A stretch of 14,965 nucleotides of DNA from CALARM01 sp964431735 (GTDB lineage Bacteria; Vulcanimicrobiota; SpSt-956; JAKJGF01). This document shows, piece by piece, positions 6,888 through 14,274 of the stretch (within the stretch, counting starts at the first letter, position 1; each line of letters starts with the position of its first letter). The position numbers were made by a program, and so were the translations under genes. The notes beneath the pieces are model-generated. The model ran no database searches, was not told the DNA's origin, and worked only from the letters and a program-made list of their open reading frames with translations. Location: assembly GCA_964431735.1 (NCBI GenBank), contig CAYSLJ010000168.1:1-14965 (forward strand), written 5' to 3'.

Positions 6888-8003
6888 ATGTTGAATCCCC
6901 TTGAAGAACATATATATCTGAAAAGAAGAAAAAAGGAAATACTTCCTATAAGGAGTGATTATTTCCGTGATCAGACCGCGATTATTCATTCCATGCCTTT
7001 CAGAAGGCTGAAAAACAAAACACAGGTCTTTTTTGCTCCCCAGAATGATCATGTATGTACGAGAATTGAACATGTCATGCATGTGGCCTCGGTAGGTGCA
7101 TCTATCTGCAGGGGGCTCAATAATTACGGATGGGATGTAGACACAGAACTTGCCTATGCCATAGGCCTCGGTCATGACATGGGCCATACTCCATTCGGCC
7201 ATTCGGGAGAAGATGCCCTGAATGAGATACCGGGGATTGATAAATTCATCCACGAAATAAACAGTTACAGAGTAGTGGAATATCTGGCTAACAGAGGAGA
7301 GGGACTTAATCTTACCTATGCGGTAAAAGACGGTATCATATGCCATAACGGAGAAAAATTCGAACAATATCTGTCCCCTTCGGAAGAGGAAAAAGATCTG
7401 GATAATATAAAAGATAGAAATTTCAAACCATCATCATATGAAGGATGTATTATAAGATTTTCAGATAAAATTGCCTATCTGGGAAGGGATATTGAAGATG
7501 CCATAAGAGCAGGTTTTATAGAAACAAAAGATATTCCCGAAGAAATAAGAAAAGAACTCGGTGATTCTAACGGAGAAATCATCAATAAACTTGTAACTGA
7601 TGTAATTGAAAACTCCAGAGACAGACAGGAAATAGGATTCTCTGACGACACCTTCGACCTGGTGATAAAACTCAGAACATTCAACTATGAACATATATAT
7701 TACAATAAAACAATTAAAGATTATGAGAAATACAGCAAAAAAATCGTTAAAGATCTCTTTGAACATCTTATGGATTTATATAATAAGTGCTCCTGTGATT
7801 ATGAAGCATATGAGCATGAACAGGTTCCTTTCAATCAGTCTTTCGGAAAATATCTGGAAAAGATGCATGATTTTTATATAAAGGAAAAAGCTCAGCCACA
7901 GCATATTGTGACAGATTACGTGGCAGGCATGACGGACCTATATGCACTGGAATATATGAAACAGATTACCCTTCCTTCGCCCATAGTATTTAATATTAAT
8001 TAG
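6888..8003 (+). CDS. dgt: dGTPase-like HD-domain triphosphohydrolase
   Basis: Family members hydrolyse dGTP (or other dNTPs) to the deoxynucleoside and tripolyphosphate and help set dNTP pools in the cytoplasm. The 371 residues show the family in order: the N-terminal RSDYFRDQTAIIHSMPFRRL, then KTQVF, RIEHVMHV with His62, GLGHDMGHTPFGHSGE with the His96-Asp97 pair and conserved His100 and His105, and RFSDKIAYLGRDIEDA with Asp193 as the last metal ligand. The C-terminal signature YVAGMTDLYALEYM is also present. The length is near that of the shorter dGTPase-like group (about 330-380), shorter than E. coli Dgt, so dGTP specificity is not certain. GAGGT lies 7 nt before the ATG; the gap from the upstream gene is 12 nt. 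It is the last gene of the operon; array A4 follows 13 nt after the stop. Confidence 0.93.
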   Translation: MLNPLEEHIYLKRRKKEILPIRSDYFRDQTAIIHSMPFRRLKNKTQVFFAPQNDHVCTRIEHVMHVASVGASICRGLNNYGWDVDTELAYAIGLGHDMGHTPFGHSGEDALNEIPGIDKFIHEINSYRVVEYLANRGEGLNLTYAVKDGIICHNGEKFEQYLSPSEEEKDLDNIKDRNFKPSSYEGCIIRFSDKIAYLGRDIEDAIRAGFIETKDIPEEIRKELGDSNGEIINKLVTDVIENSRDRQEIGFSDDTFDLVIKLRTFNYEHIYYNKTIKDYEKYSKKIVKDLFEHLMDLYNKCSCDYEAYEHEQVPFNQSFGKYLEKMHDFYIKEKAQPQHIVTDYVAGMTDLYALEYMKQITLPSPIVFNIN

Positions 8004-8016
8004 TTATCTCTTTCCT

Positions 8017-8046
8017 CGCGTCACGCGTCACGCGTTACGCGTCACG
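8017..8046 (-). repeat. Heptamer array A4 (4 units)
   Basis: Read on the minus strand: CGTGACG, CGTAACG, CGTGACG, CGTGACG, then CG, with the standard edges AAT before and AGG after. It sits between the dGTPase-like gene and the convergent ankyrin gene. Downstream on the plus strand, GGA-TTC and GAA-TTC-TCC (about 8092-8110) before a T6 run could form a bulged hairpin terminator, but the stem is poor and I do not list it separately. Confidence 0.85.
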
Positions 8047-8125
8047 ATTTAATTTAATTGTCATTCCTTTAAGAGATAAAAAAACATAGGATTCCTGTAG
8101 AATTCTCCGTTTTTTCAAAAATTCT

Positions 8126-8659
8126 TTATTTTTTCAAAAGCTCTATCATCTTCTGATCATTTTTTTTTGTAGCAATTATAAGGGCAGTTTCTCCGCTTTC
8201 TGTCTTTGCATCAATATCTGCGCCAAGTTCGATTAACACTTTTGCCACGTCATAATTGCCTTTATATACTGCAATCAGAAGAGGGGTCATTTTGCCGAGA
8301 GTCCTTATGTCATTTACATTTGCTCCGTGAGAAATCAGTATTTTCGCACATTCCGGCTGATTCTGTGACGCAGCCACATGTATCGGTGTTCCTCCGTTGT
8401 TATTCCTTGCATTAATATCTGCACCGATACTTATCAAATATTCTACAATGTCACATCTTCCCCATCCTGTTGCCATATGAAGAGGTGATTTCCCTTCTTC
8501 TGTTTTTGACTGAAGAAGAGACGGATCATGAGCAAGAAGTGCTTTTACTTTAGAAAGATCCCCTGCTTTGCAGGCATCATGAATTTCACCGGCATATACG
8601 GCTGAAGATAAGAAAGATAGTAAAATGAGGATACATAAAAAAGTAATAATTTTTTTCAT
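8126..8659 (-). CDS. Secreted ankyrin-repeat protein
   Basis: A 177-residue exported protein. The signal peptide is MKKIITFLCILILLSFLSSA with likely cleavage after VYA (residue 23). Ankyrin repeats follow: a diverged first repeat (about 24-54, DACKAGDLSKVKALL), then 57-86 (SPLHMATGWGRCDIVEYL, ISIGADINARN), 89-118 (TPIHVAASQNQPECAKILI), 123-153 (TPLLIAVYKGNYDVAKVLI) and a half repeat 157-177 as C-cap. Such proteins bind other proteins, probably here in the periplasm or outside; no enzymatic domain is present and the partner is unknown. GGAGGTGA lies 4 nt before the ATG and a TGATATAAT extended -10 lies upstream. It is a single-gene unit convergent with the dGTPase-like operon. Confidence 0.92.
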   Translation of the reverse strand: MKKIITFLCILILLSFLSSAVYAGEIHDACKAGDLSKVKALLAHDPSLLQSKTEEGKSPLHMATGWGRCDIVEYLISIGADINARNNNGGTPIHVAASQNQPECAKILISHGANVNDIRTLGKMTPLLIAVYKGNYDVAKVLIELGADIDAKTESGETALIIATKKNDQKMIELLKK

Positions 8660-8683
8660 TCTGTCACCTCCCTTTAAAATTAT

Positions 8684-8692
8684 ATTATATCA
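8684..8692 (-). promoter_or_regulatory. Extended -10 promoter of the ankyrin gene
   Basis: The minus strand reads TGATATAAT, a TGn extended -10 with a perfect TATAAT (8684-8689). No good -35 is seen 17 nt upstream, which extended -10 promoters tolerate. The implied leader is about 20 nt and ends with the GGAGGTGA ribosome site. Confidence 0.5.
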
Positions 8693-8749
8693 CAAAAGGC
8701 AATAGTCTTTATAACACGGTACCGGATAATCTGTGATTATGTATTCTCC

Positions 8750-8777
8750 CGTCACGCGTTATGCGTTACGCGTCACG
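8750..8777 (-). repeat. Heptamer array A5 (4 units, one decayed)
   Basis: Read on the minus strand: CGTGACG, CGTAACG, CATAACG, CGTGACG, then GGAG. The third unit has a single change (CG to CA), the only decayed unit among the six arrays. The GGAG end resembles array A3 rather than the CGCGAGG end of the others. Confidence 0.8.
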
Positions 8778-8784
8778 AAACAGT

Positions 8785-8819
8785 AGTGATATTTAGCGTT
8801 ATCAACACTAAATACCACT
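8785..8819 (-). other. 14-bp RNA hairpin, complete only on the minus strand
   Basis: On the minus strand AGTGGTATTTAGTG and CGCTAAATATCACT pair over 14 bp with two G-U pairs and a 7-nt loop. On the plus strand the same two positions would be A-C mismatches. This bias suggests a minus-strand RNA. There is no U-run after it. It lies between the transglutaminase-like gene end and array A5. Confidence 0.55.
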
Positions 8820-8846
8820 CCAGATAAGTTCGTAACCATTTTATCA

Positions 8847-8987
8847 GCTTCTGCCTGACAGGCTCTTACGAAGAAAAATAATTTGCCTTATATAATTTGT
8901 TTTACAGACAATAAATTAACCCTTATTTAATTTTTAATACTATAGAAAAAACGAATTTTTCTTCTCCAGAGCCTGCCAGACAGAAGC
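8847..8987 (-). repeat. 33-bp inverted repeat with 75-nt loop
   Basis: Arms 8847-8879 and 8955-8987 match as inverted copies at 28 of 33 positions. As minus-strand RNA, three of the five differences become G-U pairs and two are G-A mismatches. The right arm belongs to the GGCTCTGGAG element copy 2; the left arm is a fourth, inverted partial copy. The loop (8880-8954) is A/T-rich and contains no gene. Together with the hairpin at 8785-8819 this gives a long structured stretch after the transglutaminase-like gene. Confidence 0.65.
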
Positions 8988-9022
8988 TTTTTACGGGTAC
9001 CTATTTACCTGTTACGGTACTA
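8955..9022 (-). repeat. Dispersed GGCTCTGGAG element, copy 2
   Basis: On the minus strand it reads ACCGTAACAGGTAAATAGG, GTACCC, AAAAAGC, TCTGTCTGGC and AGGCTCTGGAG, matching the block order of 17-95. It begins right at the TAG stop of the transglutaminase-like gene (9020-9022), so it is in the 3' untranslated region. Confidence 0.65.
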
Positions 9023-10513
9023 AGGAATAACATTATATTCTGCCAGAGACCAGTATCTATTGTCACCCGGTACCGTCATATTAATTGAACATTTACTTCC
9101 TGATACCTGTACAGTTCCTTCATAAATATCATTTCCCAGAGGTGCCAGAGACACAAAATGTCCGTCTATAACCACTGCAACTGCTCCGGCATCCCTTACA
9201 CGGCACTTAAAATATACATTTCCCCTTTTAATGTGTCCTTCAAGAGGTGAATAAAGATAACAGCCATGCTCGGTAAAAGTGCTGTATGTAGCAGGGAAAG
9301 AACTTTTTTTATTTTTCGGATAAACAAGGAAATTCAAGATGCCTGTGTAGGTTTCCTGCGATTTTCCAGATTTTCCGTAAATATTTACATTATACGTTAC
9401 ACCTTTTCGTGGAAATCTGGCTTTTAATATATATTCATTCCCTTCTTTCTGTAACAGTGTATAATTTTCAAATTTACTTTTACCATCATCTATACTGGCA
9501 GAAAGAAAGACATTCTGAGGAGATTTTATTCTTGCTTCAAATTCTCCGTCAACAGTATTTTTATAGGTACCGGGACTGACCAGAGAAAGACCGAAAGAGA
9601 AAAATTCGCCATTTGCATCAGGCAGATTTTCAAACTGTTCTTTTGTAAGAGGAGAACTGAGAAGTTGCCATGCCGGTTCATCAGGGAAATGAGAATAAAT
9701 AAAACAGGCAGGCCCCAGAAACAGATAGTCTGTGCTATACTGTTTCACATAGGTTCTTCCTTCCAGATACCCACCGTCCCATGTAGAATCCAGAAGATAA
9801 CACAGGTTACCTATCTGAACTGCATTCCATGCATGAGGGCCCAGGGTTCCACCTGTAGAATAACCATATCCTTTTGACAGTCCTGTTATTTTAAAACATT
9901 TCAGACCTGCCAGTTCACAGAATCTCTGGTACAGTGAAGAAAAACCTTCACATACGGCAGTCCTTCTTTTAAGGACACTTGTGCTATCCATAGGAGGATA
10001 ATTGCCGGAAAAATAACTTTTCACATCATATTCTATGTTAAGAGCAATCCAGTCATGGAGCACCTTGGCTTTCTCGTAGTCATCAAGACCTTCTGTAAGA
10101 TATGTGACAAGAGAATATTCATCGGACATATAATTTTTCGGAACTCTGACAGCCCTGCTCATCGGTTGCCCGTTTCTCAGGTTATGTATATGAGTAAAAA
10201 CAGGATCCTTTGTTGATACTTCTACCGGAGAGGGTTTTGCCTGTACAACAGAAGTTTTTACTGGCTTTGCAGCAGGAGTATTCACGGCTTTCGCAACAGG
10301 AGTCTTTACAGACGTTACGACAGGAGTTTTTCCGGCTTTCGCGACAGGAGTTTTTCCGGGCTTCTCGCCGGAGGCCTTCCGGATATCGGAAAGAATCTTC
10401 TTACCTTCAGTAACTATAGTTTCTTTAATCTTCGTGCCGTCAGTAACTATAGTTTTTTTAATCTCTGTAAAAGAACAACCGGTAAAAAAAATATGAAGCA
10501 GCAAATGAAACAT
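9020..10513 (-). CDS. Transglutaminase-like (KY/cysteine peptidase fold) lipoprotein, probably frameshifted in its signal peptide
   Basis: The core (about 150 residues in the middle) has the transglutaminase-type triad: Cys in RRTAVCEGFSSLY, His in GPHAWNAV and Asp in CYLLDSTWD (residues 188, 227 and 242 from the ATG at 10513). The C-terminal half is two strand-rich domains. Before the core lies a low-complexity linker of 8-residue KTPVAKAG-type repeats, itself preceded by an 11-residue duplication (KKTIVTDGTKI, KETIVTEGKKI). The frame stays open upstream to 10579, inside the kinase gene. From the ATG at 10513 the protein starts MFHLLLHIFFTGC, with lipobox FTGC but no positive n-region and no ribosome site. 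An ATG at 10527, 5 nt after the kinase stop and preceded by AAGGGAG, opens MRIYLCFICCFIFF, a proper signal peptide, in another frame. One extra T in the T8 run (10484-10491) would join it to TGCSF. The protein may crosslink or cleave envelope proteins, which is inference. Confidence 0.85.
   Translation of the reverse strand: MFHLLLHIFFTGCSFTEIKKTIVTDGTKIKETIVTEGKKILSDIRKASGEKPGKTPVAKAGKTPVVTSVKTPVAKAVNTPAAKPVKTSVVQAKPSPVEVSTKDPVFTHIHNLRNGQPMSRAVRVPKNYMSDEYSLVTYLTEGLDDYEKAKVLHDWIALNIEYDVKSYFSGNYPPMDSTSVLKRRTAVCEGFSSLYQRFCELAGLKCFKITGLSKGYGYSTGGTLGPHAWNAVQIGNLCYLLDSTWDGGYLEGRTYVKQYSTDYLFLGPACFIYSHFPDEPAWQLLSSPLTKEQFENLPDANGEFFSFGLSLVSPGTYKNTVDGEFEARIKSPQNVFLSASIDDGKSKFENYTLLQKEGNEYILKARFPRKGVTYNVNIYGKSGKSQETYTGILNFLVYPKNKKSSFPATYSTFTEHGCYLYSPLEGHIKRGNVYFKCRVRDAGAVAVVIDGHFVSLAPLGNDIYEGTVQVSGSKCSINMTVPGDNRYWSLAEYNVIP
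10235..10354 (-). repeat. 24-bp minisatellite coding KTPVAKAG-type repeats
   Basis: Five consecutive 8-residue units: KTPVAKAG, KTPVVTSV, KTPVAKAV, NTPAAKPV, KTSVVQAK. They are imperfect but in register at the DNA level. They form a Pro/Lys/Val spacer between the lipid anchor and the transglutaminase-like core, probably reaching through the envelope. Confidence 0.8.
10397..10462 (-). repeat. 33-bp tandem duplication near the lipoprotein N-terminus
   Basis: Two adjacent units encode KKTIVTDGTKI and KETIVTEGKKI. Both DNA copies share CAGTAACTATAGTTT on the plus strand. It extends the helical stem after the lipid anchor. Confidence 0.7.
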
Positions 10514-10532
10514 AAATATATTCGCATAAATT

Positions 10533-13500
10533 TCAAGACTCCCTTTCCATGTCCAGCACTTCTCGAACCTTTGCTGCAACAGTATTTATGGAGAATGGCT
10601 TTTCCAGGAAATTTACTGCTTCATCAATGATTCCATGATGGGCAATTACATCTGCCGGATATCCGGACATATAGATACATTTCAAACCGGGTCTGATTGT
10701 AAGTATTTTCTCCATCAATTCTCTTCCATTCATCCCCGGCATTACTACATCTGTAATCAGAAGATCTATATTTGTAGAATGTTTCTCTGCCAGATAAATG
10801 GCCTGTGCAGGCGTTGTAGCCGTAAAGACGGTATAACCAAGTTTTTCAAGCAACATTTTGCATGGTACAAGGTAACATTCTTCATCTTCAGCAATCAGTA
10901 TAGTCTCTGTCCCTGCCTGCAATTTATCCGGCTCTTTTTCTGCTGGAGCCATAAGAGGTTCTGATTTAAAGCGAGGCAGGTAAATTTTGACGGTTGTACC
11001 TTTGCCTTCTTCACTGAATACATTGATAAAGCCATTATTCTGATGTACAATACCATAAACAGTAGGCAATCCGAGACCGTTTCCTTTACCGACTTCTTTG
11101 GTGGTATAAAAAGGTTCAAAGATGTTTTCTATTACTTCTTTGCTCATTCCATTACCTGTATCACTTACAGAGAGGATTACATAATCTCCGGGAAGAATTG
11201 CCTCATTACCTGCGAAATATGAAGTATCAAACACTGCATTACATGTTTCCAGTGTAATAGAACCGGCTTTATCAATGGCATCACGGGAATTGACTGTCAG
11301 ATTTACCACTATCTGTTCAAGCTGATTGGGATCAATTCTGACATTCCAGAGATCATGGCCGGGTTTCCAGATAAATTCAATGTTTTCACCAATGAGCTGG
11401 TAAAGCATTTTATGCATATCTGATAAAGTTTTATTTATATCCAGTACCTTTGGATTTACATTCTGTTTGCGGGCAAAGGCCATGAGCTGCCTGACAAGAT
11501 TTGCCGCTCTCTGTGAAGAATTAACAATCAGTTGAAGCTGAGAATATAATGGATTATCAGGTTCCAGATCCATCATAATTACTTCCGAACAGCCAATGAT
11601 TATTCCGAGTATATTATTGAAATTATGTGCCACGCCGCCTACCATACGGCCTACAGACTCCATTTTCTGAGCATGAATCAACTGTTTTTGCAGTTTCTCT
11701 TTTTCCTCTTCTGCCTCCCTGCGCTCTGTTACATCAAGTCCGCAGGAATAATTTTTTTCGCCAATAGTAATATAGCCCCACGAAATATATTTTTTCGAGC
11801 CATCCTTACAGGTAACCATTACTTCCTTCAATGGCCCGACTGTTGAATGAGTCTCCATTGCATATGTGATCCGTGCCATCCATTCCTCCAGGAGTGCTTT
11901 GCGGTATTGTTCATCCGGATAGGCAAGGTTAAACCATTCTGCACCTGTCGGTATATCCTCTCTGGTATAACCGAACCATTTGATAAATGCAGGATTTAAG
12001 TATTCGCATTTCTGTTCTATGCCGCTCGACAGATGTATGGCAATCGGCAATGTTTCCACCATTGATCTGAAGTTTCTCTCCGCTTCTTCAAGTGCTTTTT
12101 CTTTAAGTTTACGATCTGTAATATCTTCACCGGAAGAAAGAATATCAGTGATTTTACCTGAAGAATCGCGAATGAATGTATTGTGAAAAGCAATTATACG
12201 TTCTTCACCTGTCTTTGTAAGAACAGGATTTTCATAATATTCGACAGGAGACATATTAACGTTTATCAGTTGTTGAAAGACTCCTCTTACATCTTCTTTT
12301 ATTCCTTCCTGCAGACATGTATCAAACCAGTTACGGCCTGTAAGTTCATGCTCCCTATACCCCAGAATAGCACATCCCTTTTTATTGATCATAGTAATAT
12401 TTCCATATCTGTCCAGAACCAGGAGCATTACTCCGGCAATATCCAGATATATCTGGGTCTTATAGTGTTCTTTTATCAGTGCTTCTTCAGCACGTTTGCG
12501 TTCTGTAATATCCACTACTATTCCGACAACATTTATAACCTTATTGTCTTTATCTTTAACTGACGATACTGACATATCACCCCAGAAAACAGAACCATCC
12601 TTTTTTACAAATCGTTTTTCAATACGGTACTTTTCTATTTTACCTTCAACGATTTTAAGAAACCATTTTCTGCTGGCTTCTTTATCGTCAGGATATGTTA
12701 TATCCAGGTTAATAAAATTTCTCATTTCTTTATCATCGTAATCGAACTTTTCCAGCCACCATTTATTAAAAATAACATATCTACCATTCTTATCGGTAAT
12801 GGAAACTCCTATATTGGCAATATCAAAAATAGCACGGAGCTTTTCTTCACTTTCACGGAGTGCTTTTTCTGCTATAATGCGTCCTGTAATGTCTCCATAG
12901 GTAATAACTACGCCGTATTGTTCTATAGGGATCGGGGCAGCGGTGACACTGATCCATGTAATATGACCATTATCTTTAACTATTCCCATTTCAACATTCT
13001 CTATGATCCGGTTCTCTTTCATAGCCTTTACGCTTGCATATTCTTCTGAAGGCATAGGGGTTCCGTCTGTACGTATTATTTTCCATTCATGGGAATTATA
13101 TTTTCTTACGGTATGATCATCATAACTTATACCGAGTAATCGTTCTGACTCTTTATTGGTATCAATAATTTTACCGTCTTTATCAGTTATGCTTATACCA
13201 AGAGGAAAAGACTCAAAGAGCACTTTGTATTTTTCCAGTGCAACATATAAATCTTCTTCGAGTTGTCTGTGACCTGTAATATCGGTAATTATCGTCTGAT
13301 ATACCGGTTCGCCTGAATCCTCTAATGGAGAGCTCAAAAGTTCTATCGACGTAACATGTCCGTTTTTTTCTCCGAGACACAGTTCTGTAGAAACCTTCTC
13401 AACCCGTCTTTCAACCTTATCTAAGTGACTGAAAAATTTATCTCTATCTAAGTGACTGAAAAATTTATCTCTATCACATTCTGAGATAAACATATTGAAT

Positions 13501-13823
13501 GGCATACCGATTAAAGAGTCTTTTTCCATGCCAAGTATTTTCGCACCTGTAAAATTTATATCCCTTATAATTCCTTTTTTATCAAGTTTACAGTATCCGA
13601 CGGGAGTAAAATCATAGAGAAGGGCGTAACGGTCACGGGATTGTTCCGCTTCGTGAAGCTTTTCTCCAAGTTCTCTGTTCTGTTTCTCAAGTTCATCGTG
13701 ATGAACCTGTAATTCCCGGATTGATTCTTTCAGATTTTTATATGTTTCAAAAGGCTTCACAATAGAGGAAAGACTCTCTAGTTCTTCAAGCAGTTCATCT
13801 CTAGACATTTGTTCATATTTCAT
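10533..13823 (-). CDS. Hybrid sensor histidine kinase with five PAS domains and C-terminal receiver
   Basis: This 1096-residue protein has no membrane segment, so it senses in the cytoplasm. A coiled coil (about 10-65, LEKQNRELGEKLHEAEQ) is followed by five PAS domains: about 63-185 (YDFTPVGYCKLD), 195-318 (FESFPLGISITDKDGKI), 322-445 (FDIANIGVSITDKNGRYV), 450-573 and 580-703, most ending in the usual DITxRKxxEE linker. The dimerization helix carries His733 in GGVAHNFNNILG. The ATPase domain has Asn845 in the N box (NLTVNSRDAI), DTGNGMS, FEPFYTTK and GKGNGLGLPTVYG. The receiver (about 974-1092) has acidic Asp980/Glu981, phosphoacceptor Asp1025 in LLITDVVMPG, Ser1053 and Lys1075. No DNA-binding output domain is encoded nearby. 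GAAGGAA lies about 12 nt before the ATG. PAS1 contains a perfect 27-bp tandem duplication. The transglutaminase-like gene follows 5 nt after its stop. Confidence 0.95.
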   Translation of the reverse strand: MKYEQMSRDELLEELESLSSIVKPFETYKNLKESIRELQVHHDELEKQNRELGEKLHEAEQSRDRYALLYDFTPVGYCKLDKKGIIRDINFTGAKILGMEKDSLIGMPFNMFISECDRDKFFSHLDRDKFFSHLDKVERRVEKVSTELCLGEKNGHVTSIELLSSPLEDSGEPVYQTIITDITGHRQLEEDLYVALEKYKVLFESFPLGISITDKDGKIIDTNKESERLLGISYDDHTVRKYNSHEWKIIRTDGTPMPSEEYASVKAMKENRIIENVEMGIVKDNGHITWISVTAAPIPIEQYGVVITYGDITGRIIAEKALRESEEKLRAIFDIANIGVSITDKNGRYVIFNKWWLEKFDYDDKEMRNFINLDITYPDDKEASRKWFLKIVEGKIEKYRIEKRFVKKDGSVFWGDMSVSSVKDKDNKVINVVGIVVDITERKRAEEALIKEHYKTQIYLDIAGVMLLVLDRYGNITMINKKGCAILGYREHELTGRNWFDTCLQEGIKEDVRGVFQQLINVNMSPVEYYENPVLTKTGEERIIAFHNTFIRDSSGKITDILSSGEDITDRKLKEKALEEAERNFRSMVETLPIAIHLSSGIEQKCEYLNPAFIKWFGYTREDIPTGAEWFNLAYPDEQYRKALLEEWMARITYAMETHSTVGPLKEVMVTCKDGSKKYISWGYITIGEKNYSCGLDVTERREAEEEKEKLQKQLIHAQKMESVGRMVGGVAHNFNNILGIIIGCSEVIMMDLEPDNPLYSQLQLIVNSSQRAANLVRQLMAFARKQNVNPKVLDINKTLSDMHKMLYQLIGENIEFIWKPGHDLWNVRIDPNQLEQIVVNLTVNSRDAIDKAGSITLETCNAVFDTSYFAGNEAILPGDYVILSVSDTGNGMSKEVIENIFEPFYTTKEVGKGNGLGLPTVYGIVHQNNGFINVFSEEGKGTTVKIYLPRFKSEPLMAPAEKEPDKLQAGTETILIAEDEECYLVPCKMLLEKLGYTVFTATTPAQAIYLAEKHSTNIDLLITDVVMPGMNGRELMEKILTIRPGLKCIYMSGYPADVIAHHGIIDEAVNFLEKPFSINTVAAKVREVLDMERES
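13419..13472 (-). repeat. Perfect 27-bp tandem duplication inside PAS1 of the kinase
   Basis: Positions 13419-13445 and 13446-13472 are identical. The duplication adds nine residues in frame and gives the doubled peptide DRDKFFSHLDRDKFFSHLD (residues 117-135). It lies in the PAS1 region where family members carry the peptide once. It is probably recent. Confidence 0.9.
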
Positions 13824-13918
13824 TTATTTTTTACGTTCCTTCAAGAATTTCCAGAAACATCTTCACTGTTTTGAGATTATTCTACATTTTTTCTGAACTA
13901 TCCTGCTAATAATCAGCT

Positions 13919-13948
13919 ATTTTATTCAAGCACAGAAAGACGTTTCAA
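13919..13948 (-). promoter_or_regulatory. Likely sigma70-type promoter of the kinase operon
   Basis: On the minus strand TTGAAA (13943-13948) and TAAAAT (13919-13924) are 18 nt apart, each one base off consensus. The implied start near 13912 leaves a leader of about 90 nt. The -35 box overlaps the stop region of the pilin-like fragment. Confidence 0.45.
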
Positions 13949-14274
13949 CGCTCCCACTTCATGATCAATCCCTGTCCCGGAGTATACTGAGGAAAAGATC
14001 CTTCTTTTGCTCTGGAACTAATATCACTGTGGCTCTGAGGTTTACCACACCAGAGAGTAAAATTATCAGGGTTTATTCTGTATGTGTATCCATAAGGACA
14101 TCCGGCAGAAAGACAGACAGGAAGTTTTTTCATATAGATTTTTCCGTTTTTTCCGGGTTTTGTAAGTATCTCAAGGGAAGAGGGATAATGACCTTCATTA
14201 TCATTTGCATAAGTCTCCAATGCTATGGCAATATTTTTAAGATTGCTTTCACAGGAAGTATCTTTCTCTGCCAT
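13945..14274 (-). pseudogene. Pilin-like (pseudopilin-type) C-terminal domain without its leader
   Basis: The sequence CESNLKNIAIALETYANDNEG followed by HYPSSLEIL resembles the globular start of short type IV pilin/type II secretion pseudopilin-like proteins, with two later Cys-containing segments (LPVCLSAGCPYGYTY, FTLWCGKPQSH) and the ending FPQYTPGQGLI. The prepilin leader and N-terminal hydrophobic helix are absent. The only start (ATG at 14274) lies within the sequence of an AAA-ATPase fragment in another frame, and pilin similarity begins only at Cys8 (14253). The gene thus lost its 5' part at a junction near 14252-14254. No convincing ribosome site precedes the ATG. A short fused product could still be made. 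Confidence 0.65.

Noticed and set aside
6819..7367. 182-codon minus ORF over the dGTPase-like gene
   Set aside because: It is antisense to the conserved HD motifs, has no ribosome site and resembles no family.
8085..8112. Rho-independent terminator after the dGTPase-like gene
   Set aside because: A T6 run is present but the stem is only 6 bp with a 3-nt bulge; too weak to call.
10514..10579. Upstream extension of the transglutaminase-like protein to 10579 (start MQQRFEK)
   Set aside because: This part overlaps the end of the kinase receiver domain in another frame, lacks a ribosome site and would bury the lipobox 35 residues inside the protein.
12183..12741. Plus-strand ORFs within the kinase gene
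   Set aside because: Antisense shadows of PAS domains; no independent start signals or recognisable domains.
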